Both the position numbers and the translations under genes were made by a program. From NCBI RefSeq assembly GCF_900116295.1, contig NZ_FPAF01000009.1:113767-154232 (forward strand): a DNA stretch of 40,466 bases. The letters are read 5' to 3'. Source of the stretch: Bacillus sp. 103mf. GTDB lineage: Bacteria; Bacillota; Bacilli; Bacillales; Bacillaceae_G. The notes beneath the pieces are model-generated. The model had not been told where the DNA came from and searched no databases. It was given only the letters and a program-made list of their open reading frames with translations. Below, in pieces: positions 23,480 through 31,889 of this stretch; position 1 is the stretch's first letter, and every line of letters begins with the position of its first letter.

Positions 23480-24082
23480 ATGGCGGCTTTAGATAAAAGC
23501 TTACCTCTAGAATATCAAGCTGAACAAAGTAGATTGAATATTTTAGGGTTTTGGATTTTCCTTGGGGCTGAAATCGTGCTGTTTGCAACACTTTTCGCCT
23601 CTTACCTAGTATTAGCTGGTCGTACGGCAGACGGGCCAACACCAGCACAAATTTTCGAAATAAAGCCTGTTATGATTGAAACACTTCTTCTTTTAACAAG
23701 TAGTTTCACATGCGGGATTGCAATTCATGAAATGCGTAAAGAAAACAAAAATGGTATGCTCCTATGGTTTATCATTACGTTACTATTAGGTGCTGGATTC
23801 CTTTACATGGAGATTGAAGAGTTTATCATGTATGTTGGCCAAGGTGCTACACTACAAACAAGCGGATTCTTATCTGGATTCTTCGTTCTTCTTGGAACGC
23901 ACGGTGCCCACGTAACAGGTGGTATCATTTGGGCAACTTGTGTTATTATCCAAATTTTAAAACGAGGACTGACACCAGTTACAGCTCGTAAAGTATTTAT
24001 TATCAGCTTATACTGGCATTTCCTTGATGTTGTTTGGATCTTCATTTACACACTAGTTTACTTGAACGGGATGGTGGCGTAA
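23480..24082 (+). CDS. qoxC: Quinol oxidase subunit III (QoxC)
   Basis: A 200-residue subunit III of the haem-copper oxidase with five transmembrane helices. Signatures are LNILGFWIFLGAEIVLFATLFASY, GFLSGFFVLLGTHGAHVTGG (the subunit III lipid-binding region) and SLYWHFLDVVWIFIYTLVYL. GAGAGGTG lies 8 nt before ATG 23480. It follows qoxB by 13 bp and stops 2 bp before qoxD. Confidence 0.96.
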   Translation: MAALDKSLPLEYQAEQSRLNILGFWIFLGAEIVLFATLFASYLVLAGRTADGPTPAQIFEIKPVMIETLLLLTSSFTCGIAIHEMRKENKNGMLLWFIITLLLGAGFLYMEIEEFIMYVGQGATLQTSGFLSGFFVLLGTHGAHVTGGIIWATCVIIQILKRGLTPVTARKVFIISLYWHFLDVVWIFIYTLVYLNGMVA

Positions 24083-24084
24083 TA

Positions 24085-24384
24085 ATGGGACAAAACAATA
24101 CAAATGCTCATAGCGGATTTCCATGGTCACACGTTTTCGGATTTATTTTATCGCTTGCATTAACGTTCCTAGCTTTATATGTAGCGTTACACACAAGCTT
24201 GCCACTTTCAACAATTTTAACAAGCATTCTTGTAATGGCAGTGGCACAAGCGGCATTACAATTAGTTATGTTTATGCACATGACAGAAGGAGAGGGAGTA
24301 ATACAAACAATCACAATCGTATTCCACTTTTTCATCGCGGCAATAACGGTTGTTGGTACAGTTTGGATTTTCTTCTCTATGTAA
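24085..24384 (+). CDS. qoxD: Quinol oxidase subunit IV (QoxD)
   Basis: A 99-residue subunit IV with three transmembrane helices: HVFGFILSLALTFLALYVAL, STILTSILVMAVAQAALQLV and TITIVFHFFIAAITVVGTVW. MFMHMTEGE is typical of the family. ATG 24085 is preceded by GGGATGGTGG within the end of qoxC, showing coupled translation; an upstream in-frame ATG at 24034 lies inside qoxC and is not the start. Last gene of the operon, followed by a terminator. Confidence 0.95.
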   Translation: MGQNNTNAHSGFPWSHVFGFILSLALTFLALYVALHTSLPLSTILTSILVMAVAQAALQLVMFMHMTEGEGVIQTITIVFHFFIAAITVVGTVWIFFSM

Positions 24385-24393
24385 TATATTTTC

Positions 24394-24430
24394 AAAAGCC
24401 TGTTGGGACATTGTCTCAGCAGGTTTTTTT
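24394..24430 (+). terminator. qox operon terminator
   Basis: CCTGTTGGGACA pairs with TGTCTCAGCAGG (wobble and one mismatch) and TTTTTTT follows. Confidence 0.88.
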
Positions 24431-24503
24431 ATAATTATTCCTTAAGATTTACTTCTGTGTATGGTAAAATATTACTATTATATGACTAAGGAAGTGTCAA
24501 TAC

Positions 24504-24728
24504 ATGTCAATATCAACTTTAGCCCTTTTATTACTTGGAGAAGTACTTGTTGCAATTATACTAATTGGCTTAAGCATTGAAGTTTTGAGTTATGGGTGGA
24601 AAAAAACAAATGCAGTAAAATATTCTTGTATCTTATTTTCTCTTATTATGGGAACTTGTAGTGTATTAGGACTTTGCGTCGCACCTGCTTATTTCTTTTT
24701 ACAACTTATAGATAAGGTGAATCTTTGA
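24504..24728 (+). CDS. Small two-TM membrane protein, unknown function
   Basis: A 74-residue hydrophobic protein with helices at about 5-27 (TLALLLLGEVLVAIILIGLS) and 40-66 (YSCILFSLIMGTCSVLGLCV), joined by a short basic turn (GWKKTNAVKY). AAGGAAG lies 11 nt before ATG 24504. I do not recognise a family. It lies just after the qox terminator with its own short upstream region, so it is probably transcribed separately. Cys residues in helix 2 are notable but no metal motif is visible. Confidence 0.6.
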   Translation: MSISTLALLLLGEVLVAIILIGLSIEVLSYGWKKTNAVKYSCILFSLIMGTCSVLGLCVAPAYFFLQLIDKVNL

Positions 24729-24754
24729 GTATATTGCTATTGATGATTGGTTAG

Positions 24755-24832
24755 GTATATATACAAGTTAATAAACTCTTTCTTTTGGAGGAGCATCTGG
24801 CTGCGAAGAGAAACGGTCAGAGCTTTTTCTAT
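24755..24832 (+). repeat. Dispersed ~190-bp repeat family, truncated copy 4
   Basis: TATATATACAAGTTAATAAA, CTCTTTCTTTTGGAGGAGCA, TCTGGCTGCGAAGAGAAACG, GTCAGAGCTTTTTC correspond to the first ~80 bp of the family. CTGGCTG / CGGTCAG keeps the conserved stem with wobble. The 3' half is missing. Confidence 0.65.
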
Positions 24833-24854
24833 TTATAGACTAAAACATCAAATA

Positions 24855-24891
24855 AATAAAAACTATAATTTTCAGAATAGTTTTTATTTTA
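24855..24891. terminator. Terminator-like hairpin before the amidohydrolase gene
   Basis: ATAAAAACTAT and ATAGTTTTTAT pair across a 12-nt loop, followed by TTT. It probably ends transcription of the small membrane protein gene. Confidence 0.65.
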
Positions 24892-24945
24892 CAGAGCATA
24901 CAAGTTATAATAACAGGTAATTGAATGAAGAAAGGATGATTGTAT

Positions 24946-26121
24946 ATGGATCTAATCCAAGAAGCATCTATTTCAAAAGAACAGCTTATTTGGTGGAGAA
25001 GACATTTTCATATGTACCCAGAGCTTTCTTATTCTGAAGAACAAACATCTCAAATGGTTTATGATATACTGCAAACCTTTCCTCATCTAGAAGTTTCGCG
25101 TCCGGCGCGTTATAGTGTAATGGCACGATTGATTGGTAAGCAACCCGGAAGAACAATTGCGCTTCGTGCTGATATGGATGCCTTGCCTATCGAAGAGGAA
25201 AACCAGTTTGATTTTGTTTCCCGTTCTAAAGGAGTTATGCATGCGTGCGGACATGATGGACATATGGCGATGTTACTGGGAACAGCATACACACTTTCAC
25301 AAAAATATGATCAAATTGAAGGGGAAATTCGCTTTTTATTTCAACATGCTGAGGAGAATTTTCCGGGCGGTGCACAGGAAATGGTTGACGCTGGTGTTAT
25401 GGAAGGCGTTGATTGCATTATTGGTGCACACCTTTGGTCACCGCTAGAAGTTGGGAAAATTGGCGTTATATATGGTCCAGCGATGGCTGCTCCGGATGCA
25501 TTTTCGATTACGATTATTGGGAAAGGTGGACATGCTGGTATTCCGCATGAAACAATTGATAGTATCGCGATTGGTACACAAGTTGTTTCTCAATTACAAC
25601 AAATTGTCTCCAGGCTCACAAATCCGTTAGATTCATTGGTGTTATCGGTAACACAGTTCCATGCAGGGACAACTCATAATGTAATTCCTGATAGTGCGAC
25701 AATCGGCGGGACAGTGAGAAGCTTACGAAATGAACTTCGGAAGCAAACAGCAGAGCGCATTGAAAAAATCGTAAAAAGTATTACAGAGGCATACGGTGCA
25801 TCTTATACATTTACATACGAATATGGATATCGCCCAGTTGTAAACGAAGAGACTGTAACAAGACATGTAGAAACTACGGCATTGCAACTTTTAGGAAAAG
25901 AATGTGTTGTTCGCTTACAGCCAACAATGGCTGGAGAAGATTTTTCAGCATTTTTACAAAAAGCTCCAGGTACATTTTTCTTTATAGGGGCTGGAAATGA
26001 AGAAAAAAGGATTATATATCCCCATCATCATCCGCGTTTTACAATTGATGAGGATGCCTTGCCGATTGGGGTAAGCGTATTTGTTTCGTCAGTTTTGAAT
26101 TTCATGAGAAATGGAAAATAA
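24946..26121 (+). CDS. M20D family amidohydrolase (N-acyl-amino acid / hippurate hydrolase-like)
   Basis: A 391-residue metallohydrolase that removes acyl groups from N-acylated amino acids or related compounds in the cytosol. ATG 24946 lies 9 nt after AAAGGA; the in-frame TTG at 24940 is too close. Motifs in order: WWRRHFHMYPELSY, RADMDALPIEE, MHACGHDGHMAML (metal Cys/His), FQHAEENFPGGAQEM (metal His, catalytic Glu pair), GAHLWSPLEVG, the dimerisation domain GHAGIPHETIDSI, TMAGEDFSAFL and a terminal HHHPRFTIDE (metal His). The Cys-rich HACGHDGH is typical of the M20D subfamily. The exact substrate is not determinable. Single-gene unit by context. Confidence 0.92.
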   Translation: MDLIQEASISKEQLIWWRRHFHMYPELSYSEEQTSQMVYDILQTFPHLEVSRPARYSVMARLIGKQPGRTIALRADMDALPIEEENQFDFVSRSKGVMHACGHDGHMAMLLGTAYTLSQKYDQIEGEIRFLFQHAEENFPGGAQEMVDAGVMEGVDCIIGAHLWSPLEVGKIGVIYGPAMAAPDAFSITIIGKGGHAGIPHETIDSIAIGTQVVSQLQQIVSRLTNPLDSLVLSVTQFHAGTTHNVIPDSATIGGTVRSLRNELRKQTAERIEKIVKSITEAYGASYTFTYEYGYRPVVNEETVTRHVETTALQLLGKECVVRLQPTMAGEDFSAFLQKAPGTFFFIGAGNEEKRIIYPHHHPRFTIDEDALPIGVSVFVSSVLNFMRNGK

Positions 26122-26200
26122 GATCTTGTTTTATTCGAGTTATCCAGTCACTAAGGGATAACTCTTTTTGTATATATTTTCTTTAAGTAGAGAAATCTAA

Positions 26201-26395
26201 CTATATAAATTCGTTTTAAATTTTCGAAATATAGGCCACTGCTATGCAAAATACAACAGGACCACTACTGGCTTTCTCCCTTTGTTTTACACCTCGCATG
26301 GGGCAGAAAAAGGATCTGACCGTTTCTATGCATAGCCAGATGCTCTCGTCCCCCTCTAAAAAGAAATGGGTTTTTATGTCGCTTTTTTAACTCAT
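26201..26395 (-). repeat. Dispersed ~190-bp repeat family, full copy 5
   Basis: On minus: AAAAGCGACATAAAAACCC, GAGAGCATCTGGCTATGCAT, AGAAACGGTCAGATCCTTTT, TCTGCCCCATGCGAGGTGTA, AAACAAAGGGAGAAAGCCAG, GTATTTTGCATAGCAGTGGC, AAACGAATTTATATAG. It fills the gap between the amidohydrolase gene and the ger operon and is among the most complete copies. Confidence 0.75.
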
Positions 26396-26429
26396 ATAAT
26401 ATTTTGAAACAGAAAATTAGGTGATACAT

Positions 26430-27899
26430 ATGATTCAGTTAGATACTAACTTATCGAAAATAACAAATGAAATTCGAAACAAGTTAGATTCACCTAACGA
26501 CTTAACTGTGCGTGAATTTTCTCTTTTAGGGACAAATAATCGTTGTGCAGTCGTCTTTTTATGCGGACTCAGTAATAAAGACATGATTTATCGCTTTGTT
26601 ATTCGGCCGTTGCAGTATGAAAAAATTCCTAAACAAGCACCAATTATGCAAACATTAATGGATCAATTTTTGTCAATTGGAGAAGTGAGTATTGCTAAGA
26701 CATTTCCAGATGTTATGAATGCGCTATTAGCAGGAGATACAATTGTGTTACTCGATGGTATTCCTTCCGCAATGGTTATAAATTTCCGTGAATGGGAAAA
26801 ACGAAATCTCGATTCACCTTCTACGGAGACAATCATTCGAGGCCCTAATTTAGGATTTATTGAGGATATAAATGTAAATAAAATGTTGATTCGGCGTCAC
26901 ATCCGCGACCCGCAACTACGTTTTCGCTCCTATATTATGGGAAAGCGCTCACAGAAAGAAGTAACATTAGTTTACATTGAAGATATTATTAATCCTTATA
27001 TTGTAGAAGAATTACACAAAAGACTTCAGTCTATTGAAATCGATATTATTTTTGAAACAGGAACGATTGAACAACTGGTGCAAGATAATAATTTGTCACC
27101 GTTCCCTCAATTTTTAAATACAGAAAGACCAGATAATGTCGCGGCATCACTTGCAAAAGGAAAAGCAGCTATTTTAGTAGACGGTTCGCCATTTGCACTA
27201 ATTGCTCCGATGGTGATGGTTGATATTTTTCAATCACCAGAAGACCACTATGAACGGTGGATGATTGGAACGTTGTTAAGAGGACTTCGAATGTTAGCGG
27301 GCATGATTGCGATTTTATTACCGGCTATGTATGTAGCTCTTGTTTCTTATCATCAAGGGCTTATTCCCTCTACTCTTGCCTATTCAATTGCTGGAGCAAG
27401 AGAAGGTGTCCCATTCCCGGCGTATGTCGAGACGCTCATAATGACTTTCACAATGGAACTTATTCGCGAAGCTGGAATTCGTCTTCCTAAGCCGATGGGG
27501 CAAACGATTGGGATTGTAGGAGGTCTTGTTATTGGAGAAGCTGCTGTAAGTGCCGGGATTGTAAATCCGTTTCTTGTCATTATTATTGCAGTTACAGCGG
27601 TAGCTACATTTTCATTGCCGGTATATAGTATTACGATTACCTTTCGTATTTTACTGTTTGCATTTATTTTAGCTGCTACAGTCTTTGGTTTGTATGGAAT
27701 TATTTTAGGGTTAATTGCATTAGCGATTCACATCGTTAACTTAACGAGTGTTGGGGTACCATATTCCGCACCTATTACGCCTGCTTTTTATAAAGATTGG
27801 AAAGAAGATGTGGTCCGTTTGCCTAAAGCGATGTTAAAAGAAAGACCGGAATATTTACAACCAAAAGATAAAACGTTACGTTCGAAGGAGAGAGAATAA
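26430..27899 (+). CDS. GerA-family spore germinant receptor, A subunit
   Basis: A 489-residue A subunit of a nutrient germinant receptor in the spore inner membrane. ATG 26430 follows TTAGGTGA; GTG 26421 lies within that ribosome binding site. The N-terminal ~240 residues are soluble, with the family stretches DLTVREFSLLG, DTIVLLDG and ESPSTE-like LDSPSTETIIRGPNLGFIED. TERPDNVAASLAKGKAAILVDGSPFAL precedes the membrane part, about five helices from residue 270 (GLRMLAGMIAILLPAMYVAL onward), with PKPMGQTIGIVGGLVIGEAAV strongly conserved. First gene of an ABC-type ger operon with an extra small gene. By position relative to qox and feo it may be GerL of B. cereus (from memory). Confidence 0.93.
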   Translation: MIQLDTNLSKITNEIRNKLDSPNDLTVREFSLLGTNNRCAVVFLCGLSNKDMIYRFVIRPLQYEKIPKQAPIMQTLMDQFLSIGEVSIAKTFPDVMNALLAGDTIVLLDGIPSAMVINFREWEKRNLDSPSTETIIRGPNLGFIEDINVNKMLIRRHIRDPQLRFRSYIMGKRSQKEVTLVYIEDIINPYIVEELHKRLQSIEIDIIFETGTIEQLVQDNNLSPFPQFLNTERPDNVAASLAKGKAAILVDGSPFALIAPMVMVDIFQSPEDHYERWMIGTLLRGLRMLAGMIAILLPAMYVALVSYHQGLIPSTLAYSIAGAREGVPFPAYVETLIMTFTMELIREAGIRLPKPMGQTIGIVGGLVIGEAAVSAGIVNPFLVIIIAVTAVATFSLPVYSITITFRILLFAFILAATVFGLYGIILGLIALAIHIVNLTSVGVPYSAPITPAFYKDWKEDVVRLPKAMLKERPEYLQPKDKTLRSKERE

Positions 27900-27900
27900 A

Positions 27901-29019
27901 GTGAAACCATTTGAGTATGGAGATGAAGAAATTGGTACTCGTGAACTCGGTTTTGCTGTATCTTCTACTATTATTGGTACAGGCGCACTTTCGATGCCGC
28001 GTGTTATGGCAACTCATGGACTTTTTGCAGATGGATGGATTCTTTTACTCATAGGTGGATTAACAAGTGCTTGTTTTGCATGGTTTATTATGAAGGTTGC
28101 CATTTTATTTCCGAAACAAAATTTTGTTCAATATGCGAGCGTATATGTAACGAAGCCTATCGCTTATATTCTAAGTATGATTTTAATACTAACATTTACA
28201 GGAATTACGGCTTATGAAGCACGGACAATTTCTATTATTTCTCAAACATATTTATTTAGCGATACACCTGTTCAGCTTTTGTCTTTTTTTTATTTGCTTG
28301 TTGTTGTTTATGGTGTTTGTGGATCTAGGGTAGGATTATTAAGACTTAGTGTTCTGTTTTTACCGATTGTTTTTATTGCTATTATTTTGCTATCGTTGTT
28401 AAATTTTAATTTAATGGAATTTGAAAATGTATCGCCATTTTTTCAAACTAAACTTAGTAAATATATAGGGGGGGTCAGAGAAACTGCATTTACATTTATT
28501 GGATTTGAAGTAGGCTTTTTCTATGCTGCTATACTAAAAGCAACGAAAAAGGCCCCTCTTGCAGCAGTAAAAGGGGTTATGGTTACTGTTTTATCCTATA
28601 TATTAATTTATGTTACTTGTATAAGTGTATTTACTTATTTAACAACTAGCACTTTAACATATCCAACAATTGAACTTGGAAAGGAGATTGAAATAGGAGG
28701 AGGATTTCTAGAGAGATTTGATGCTATTTTTTTTATAACATGGATTATTACTGTTTTTAATACAACTGCATTGTATTATGATGTTGCTATTTTTTTATTT
28801 TGTGCAATGTTTCCTGCCATAAAAAAACATACGTTTATTTTTATTAGTGCACCTATCATTTATATTATGAATACGATTCCGGGTAATTTGGATGTGATAA
28901 GTAAGTATGGTACATATTTGGCTTGGATTGATATGTCTGTTATGTTTGTTATTCCTCTTCTCATTTTTATTTTCTATAAAATAAAAGGAGGGGAGAATAA
29001 AAATGAACCTTCTTCTTAA
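27901..29019 (+). CDS. GerB-family spore germinant receptor, B subunit
   Basis: A 372-residue, ten-helix membrane protein of the APC-like GerB (spore permease) family, the subunit that largely sets germinant specificity. GTG 27901 lies one base past the A-subunit stop, with AAGGAGAGAG upstream. Typical features are IGTRELGFAVSSTIIGTGAL near the N-terminus, ARTISIISQTYLFSDTP, VGGVRETAFTFIGFEV-like (GGVRETAFTFIGFEVGFFY) and a charged C-terminal tail. The codons are AT-rich, as in its neighbours. The last 17 bp overlap the C subunit gene. Confidence 0.92.
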   Translation: MKPFEYGDEEIGTRELGFAVSSTIIGTGALSMPRVMATHGLFADGWILLLIGGLTSACFAWFIMKVAILFPKQNFVQYASVYVTKPIAYILSMILILTFTGITAYEARTISIISQTYLFSDTPVQLLSFFYLLVVVYGVCGSRVGLLRLSVLFLPIVFIAIILLSLLNFNLMEFENVSPFFQTKLSKYIGGVRETAFTFIGFEVGFFYAAILKATKKAPLAAVKGVMVTVLSYILIYVTCISVFTYLTTSTLTYPTIELGKEIEIGGGFLERFDAIFFITWIITVFNTTALYYDVAIFLFCAMFPAIKKHTFIFISAPIIYIMNTIPGNLDVISKYGTYLAWIDMSVMFVIPLLIFIFYKIKGGENKNEPSS

Positions 29020-30190
29020 AGGAATGAGTTGTCTGTTTTTGATTTTACTTATAAGTGGCTGCTCTGAACGGCAGGAAATTGAAGAAAGAGGATTTGTTGT
29101 GGGGGTCGCATTAGATCAGGTGACTAATAAAGGGGAAAAAAGTGAAACGACAACTACTGGTCGTTCTCCTCTTATAAAAGGAACATATCAAATTGTGTTG
29201 CCGAGTTCTTTAACGGAGCAGGACAGTAAAGACGGCGGGAAACACTATATTAATATTAATGCAACGGCTGATAGTGTATTTGCTCAGATTCGTATTATCT
29301 CTAAAAAAATAAGTCGGTCCCTATTTTTTCCTCATATAGAAGCGCTTATTCTTTCTGAGGACTTATTAAAAAAGCCTTTCGTTTTAGAAGATACATTAGA
29401 TGTGTTTTTTCGTGATCATGAGATGCGAAGAAACATTCGCATCTTTGTTTCAAAAGGAAGGGCGGAAGACATATTAAAACAGAGTGCCAAACCAGAAAAC
29501 TTACCAGCCAAATATGTAAGTATGATATCAAATCATGCACAGAAAAATGCTCAAATGTTAGAAGCGACTCGAATTGGTGATTTACAACAGAAAATGTCTG
29601 CTAACAGAAGTTTTGTTCTTCCAGTCTTAGGATTAACGCGTCAGGGGATTAAAATGGAAGGAGCAGCTGTATTTCGAGGGAAAGACAAAAAACTTATAGG
29701 CAGATTAAATGGGATGGAAACATTAGGATTAAATTATATTATTGGGAAAAAAGTAGGAGGTTTTTTTAAAATACAAAGAGGAAATCAACAGATGGTATTT
29801 GAAGTCCGTTCAATGCGCCGGAAAATTCGTACATTCTTAATGGATCCTACAAAACCTAAATTTGTAATTGATGTATATTTAGCTGGGACATTAGCAGAAG
29901 TTTATTTAAGGAAAGATAATAAGATGATGAGTGACAAGGAAATCAGCAAATACCTTGCAAGTGAAATGGAAAAACAGCTACAAAAAACAGTTAAAGTTGC
30001 TCAAAAAGATTTGAAAGTGGATGTACTTGGGTTAGGAGAGTATTACAAGCGCAAAAATTATAAACAATGGATAAAAGTTAAAAAAAATTGGGATCAAGGT
30101 CAAAATTATTTTAGCAAGAGTAATGTTATTGTTCGTGTACATCCAAGTATTGAACATACAGGATCTGTGTTACCGATAAGAAGTGAGTAA
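29003..30190 (+). CDS. GerC-family spore germinant receptor lipoprotein, C subunit
   Basis: A 395-residue lipoprotein. The signal ends LLISGC with Cys20; the mature part begins SERQEIEERGFVVGVALDQ, the standard opening of GerC proteins. The three-domain fold is matched by SDSVFAQIRIISKK-like ADSVFAQIRIISKKISRSLF, HIEALILSEDLL and the C-terminal NYKQWIKVKKNWDQGQNYFS. AAAGGAGGGGAG precedes ATG 29003 inside the B gene. An inserted Lys/Gly/Thr loop at about residues 45-60 (KGEKSETTTTGRSP) is normal for the family. It is followed 12 bp later by a small fourth gene. Confidence 0.92.
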   Translation: MNLLLKGMSCLFLILLISGCSERQEIEERGFVVGVALDQVTNKGEKSETTTTGRSPLIKGTYQIVLPSSLTEQDSKDGGKHYININATADSVFAQIRIISKKISRSLFFPHIEALILSEDLLKKPFVLEDTLDVFFRDHEMRRNIRIFVSKGRAEDILKQSAKPENLPAKYVSMISNHAQKNAQMLEATRIGDLQQKMSANRSFVLPVLGLTRQGIKMEGAAVFRGKDKKLIGRLNGMETLGLNYIIGKKVGGFFKIQRGNQQMVFEVRSMRRKIRTFLMDPTKPKFVIDVYLAGTLAEVYLRKDNKMMSDKEISKYLASEMEKQLQKTVKVAQKDLKVDVLGLGEYYKRKNYKQWIKVKKNWDQGQNYFSKSNVIVRVHPSIEHTGSVLPIRSE

Positions 30191-30202
30191 AGGAGTAGCG
30201 TC

Positions 30203-30343
30203 ATGTTTACAACTTTAGGGATTATATGTACGGTTTTAATGGCAACTCTTCCATATACAGCTTATTTTATTCATAAAAAAATACAAGAATATGGTGCGCA
30301 ACCTTGGCAAAAACAAATGCAGTCCAAAAAGAAACCTGAGTAA
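30203..30343 (+). CDS. Small single-TM protein at the end of the ger operon
   Basis: A 46-residue ORF with a strong ribosome binding site (AAAGGAG at 30189-30195, 7 nt before ATG 30203), 12 bp after the C subunit and before the operon terminator. The protein is MFTTLGIICTVLMATLPYTA followed by YFIHKKIQEYGAQPWQKQMQ and SKKKPE: one hydrophobic helix (about 2-24) and a basic tail. Small 'D' genes have been described in some germinant receptor operons, where they change germination efficiency; those are usually longer with two helices, so homology is unproven. It is too short for routine gene calling but its position and translation signals are good. Confidence 0.65.
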   Translation: MFTTLGIICTVLMATLPYTAYFIHKKIQEYGAQPWQKQMQSKKKPE

Positions 30344-30376
30344 TACGGAGGGGACTGAAAAAGTCCATTTAAAGAG

Positions 30377-30424
30377 AAAAAGAAGATAACCATCTACTTT
30401 GTAGCGTCGGTTATCTTCTTTTTG
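30377..30424 (+). terminator. ger operon terminator
   Basis: AAAAAGAAGATAACC pairs with GGTTATCTTCTTTTT over a 17-nt loop. It ends 65 bp from the stop of the convergent feoB membrane gene and may serve both directions. Confidence 0.88.
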
Positions 30425-30488
30425 TTCTCTGTATATGGATGGGATTGTCATTCCTTACTTAAAGTCGCAATATGTCGCGTGTTTTTTA

Positions 30489-31889
30489 CTATATGATTCC
30501 TAACCAGTTTATTAATTGCGCAGAAAGGAATGTAACAACAATGGCAATTACAGTTGGAATTACAAATGAAAGAAAAGTCCATTTTGCACTCTTTGTTTCT
30601 TTATATATATTAACTAAAGTTGTTCCGCACGGGAAATGAAGAAGAGAAAACAGCATCATATTTAATGCAGTTAGCCAAGTCCAACCGTGCTCGAGAAATA
30701 ACTGTTTAATTTGTGTTAAATTTTCTAGCTCTGTTAATGAACCTGTTGATAAATAAGCCATTAATAAAATTGGAACAACAATTTCGTTTGCTGGTAAACC
30801 GAGAATAAATGCTGCTAAAATATATCCGTCAAGTCCAAGTAATTTTGCAAATGGATCTAAAAAGTTCACTATATACATAAGAAGGCTTGTTTCTCCAATA
30901 AATACATTTGCTAATATCCATGTTAATATCGCTGCAGGTGCTGCGACGATAACAGCACGTTTTAGAACGTATATGGATTTATCGAGTGTTGCACGTACGA
31001 TTGTATCCCAAATTTTAGGCTTTCTATAAGGTGGTAATTCTAGTGTGTAGTGGGTTGGGATACCTTTTAAAGCTGTTTTTGAGAGTACCCATGATACAGT
31101 TAAAGTTACGACAATACCAATTATAACCATACCGACAACAACACCGGATGTTACAAGGGTTTGCATACCACCCGTATATCCAGCGGCCATGAATAAAGAA
31201 GCTAATAAAATAAGTGTTGGCCACCTGCCATTACAAGGAACAAAGTTATTTGTTAAGATTGCGAGCATACGTTCACGTGGTGATTCAATAATACGCGTTG
31301 ACATAATTGCAGCTGCATTACAGCCAAAGCCCATTGCCATCGTTAATGATTGTTTTCCGTGTGCTCCGGCACGTTTAAAAAGACGGTCCATGTTAAAAGC
31401 AACACGTGGCAAGTACCCATAGTTTTCTAGTAAAGCGAATATTGGGAAGAAAATAGCCATTGGCGGTAACATAACACTAATAACAGCCCCTGTTCCGCGA
31501 AATAAACCGAGAATAAGAATACCATGTAACCATTTCGGGGCATTCATTGTTTGGAACCAAGTTGTTAAATGACCTTCTGCCCATCCGAAAAATTCAGCGA
31601 TCATATCAGAAGGAACGTTAGCTCCTGCAATTGTAAGGTAAAAAACAACAGATAAAATAGCAAGCATAATAGGAAAGCCAAATATAGGAGAAGTGAAGAT
31701 TTTATCGAGCTTCTCTGAGCGATATAATTTATTTTTATCTGTATATTGAACCGAATCCTTACAAATAGTAGCTGAAGCACGGTAAATATCACCGACAATT
31801 TCATCGCGAATGTCTTCTTTAACAAGTGTCCGCGCATGATGAACGATATAGTCTAATGGAAGGGCTTTACTGGCTGAATGAGATTTCAT
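30489..31889 (-). CDS. feoB: Ferrous iron transporter FeoB, membrane half (separate gene)
   Basis: A 466-residue protein holding the last part of the helical spacer and the whole membrane domain of FeoB, which imports Fe2+. Two Gate domains are visible, with motifs GFGCNAAAIMSTR and NNFVPCNGRWPTLILL (conserved Cys), and later AILTWIL and LPANEIVVPILL. ATG 31889 has its own ribosome binding site, AAGGGAGG, 9 nt upstream, and lies 23 bp inside the end of the GTPase gene in another frame. The two genes together equal one full-length FeoB (about 700 residues), so this looks like a true two-gene FeoB rather than a sequencing error. Third gene of feoA-feoB(N)-feoB(C). Confidence 0.88.
   Translation of the reverse strand: MKSHSASKALPLDYIVHHARTLVKEDIRDEIVGDIYRASATICKDSVQYTDKNKLYRSEKLDKIFTSPIFGFPIMLAILSVVFYLTIAGANVPSDMIAEFFGWAEGHLTTWFQTMNAPKWLHGILILGLFRGTGAVISVMLPPMAIFFPIFALLENYGYLPRVAFNMDRLFKRAGAHGKQSLTMAMGFGCNAAAIMSTRIIESPRERMLAILTNNFVPCNGRWPTLILLASLFMAAGYTGGMQTLVTSGVVVGMVIIGIVVTLTVSWVLSKTALKGIPTHYTLELPPYRKPKIWDTIVRATLDKSIYVLKRAVIVAAPAAILTWILANVFIGETSLLMYIVNFLDPFAKLLGLDGYILAAFILGLPANEIVVPILLMAYLSTGSLTELENLTQIKQLFLEHGWTWLTALNMMLFSLLHFPCGTTLVNIYKETKSAKWTFLSFVIPTVIAIVVTFLSAQLINWLGII

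Noticed and set aside
27896-27909. AATAAAGTGAAACC, resembling the bcr1 start
   Set aside because: It is the natural A-subunit stop and B-subunit start of the ger operon; no further bcr1 sequence follows.
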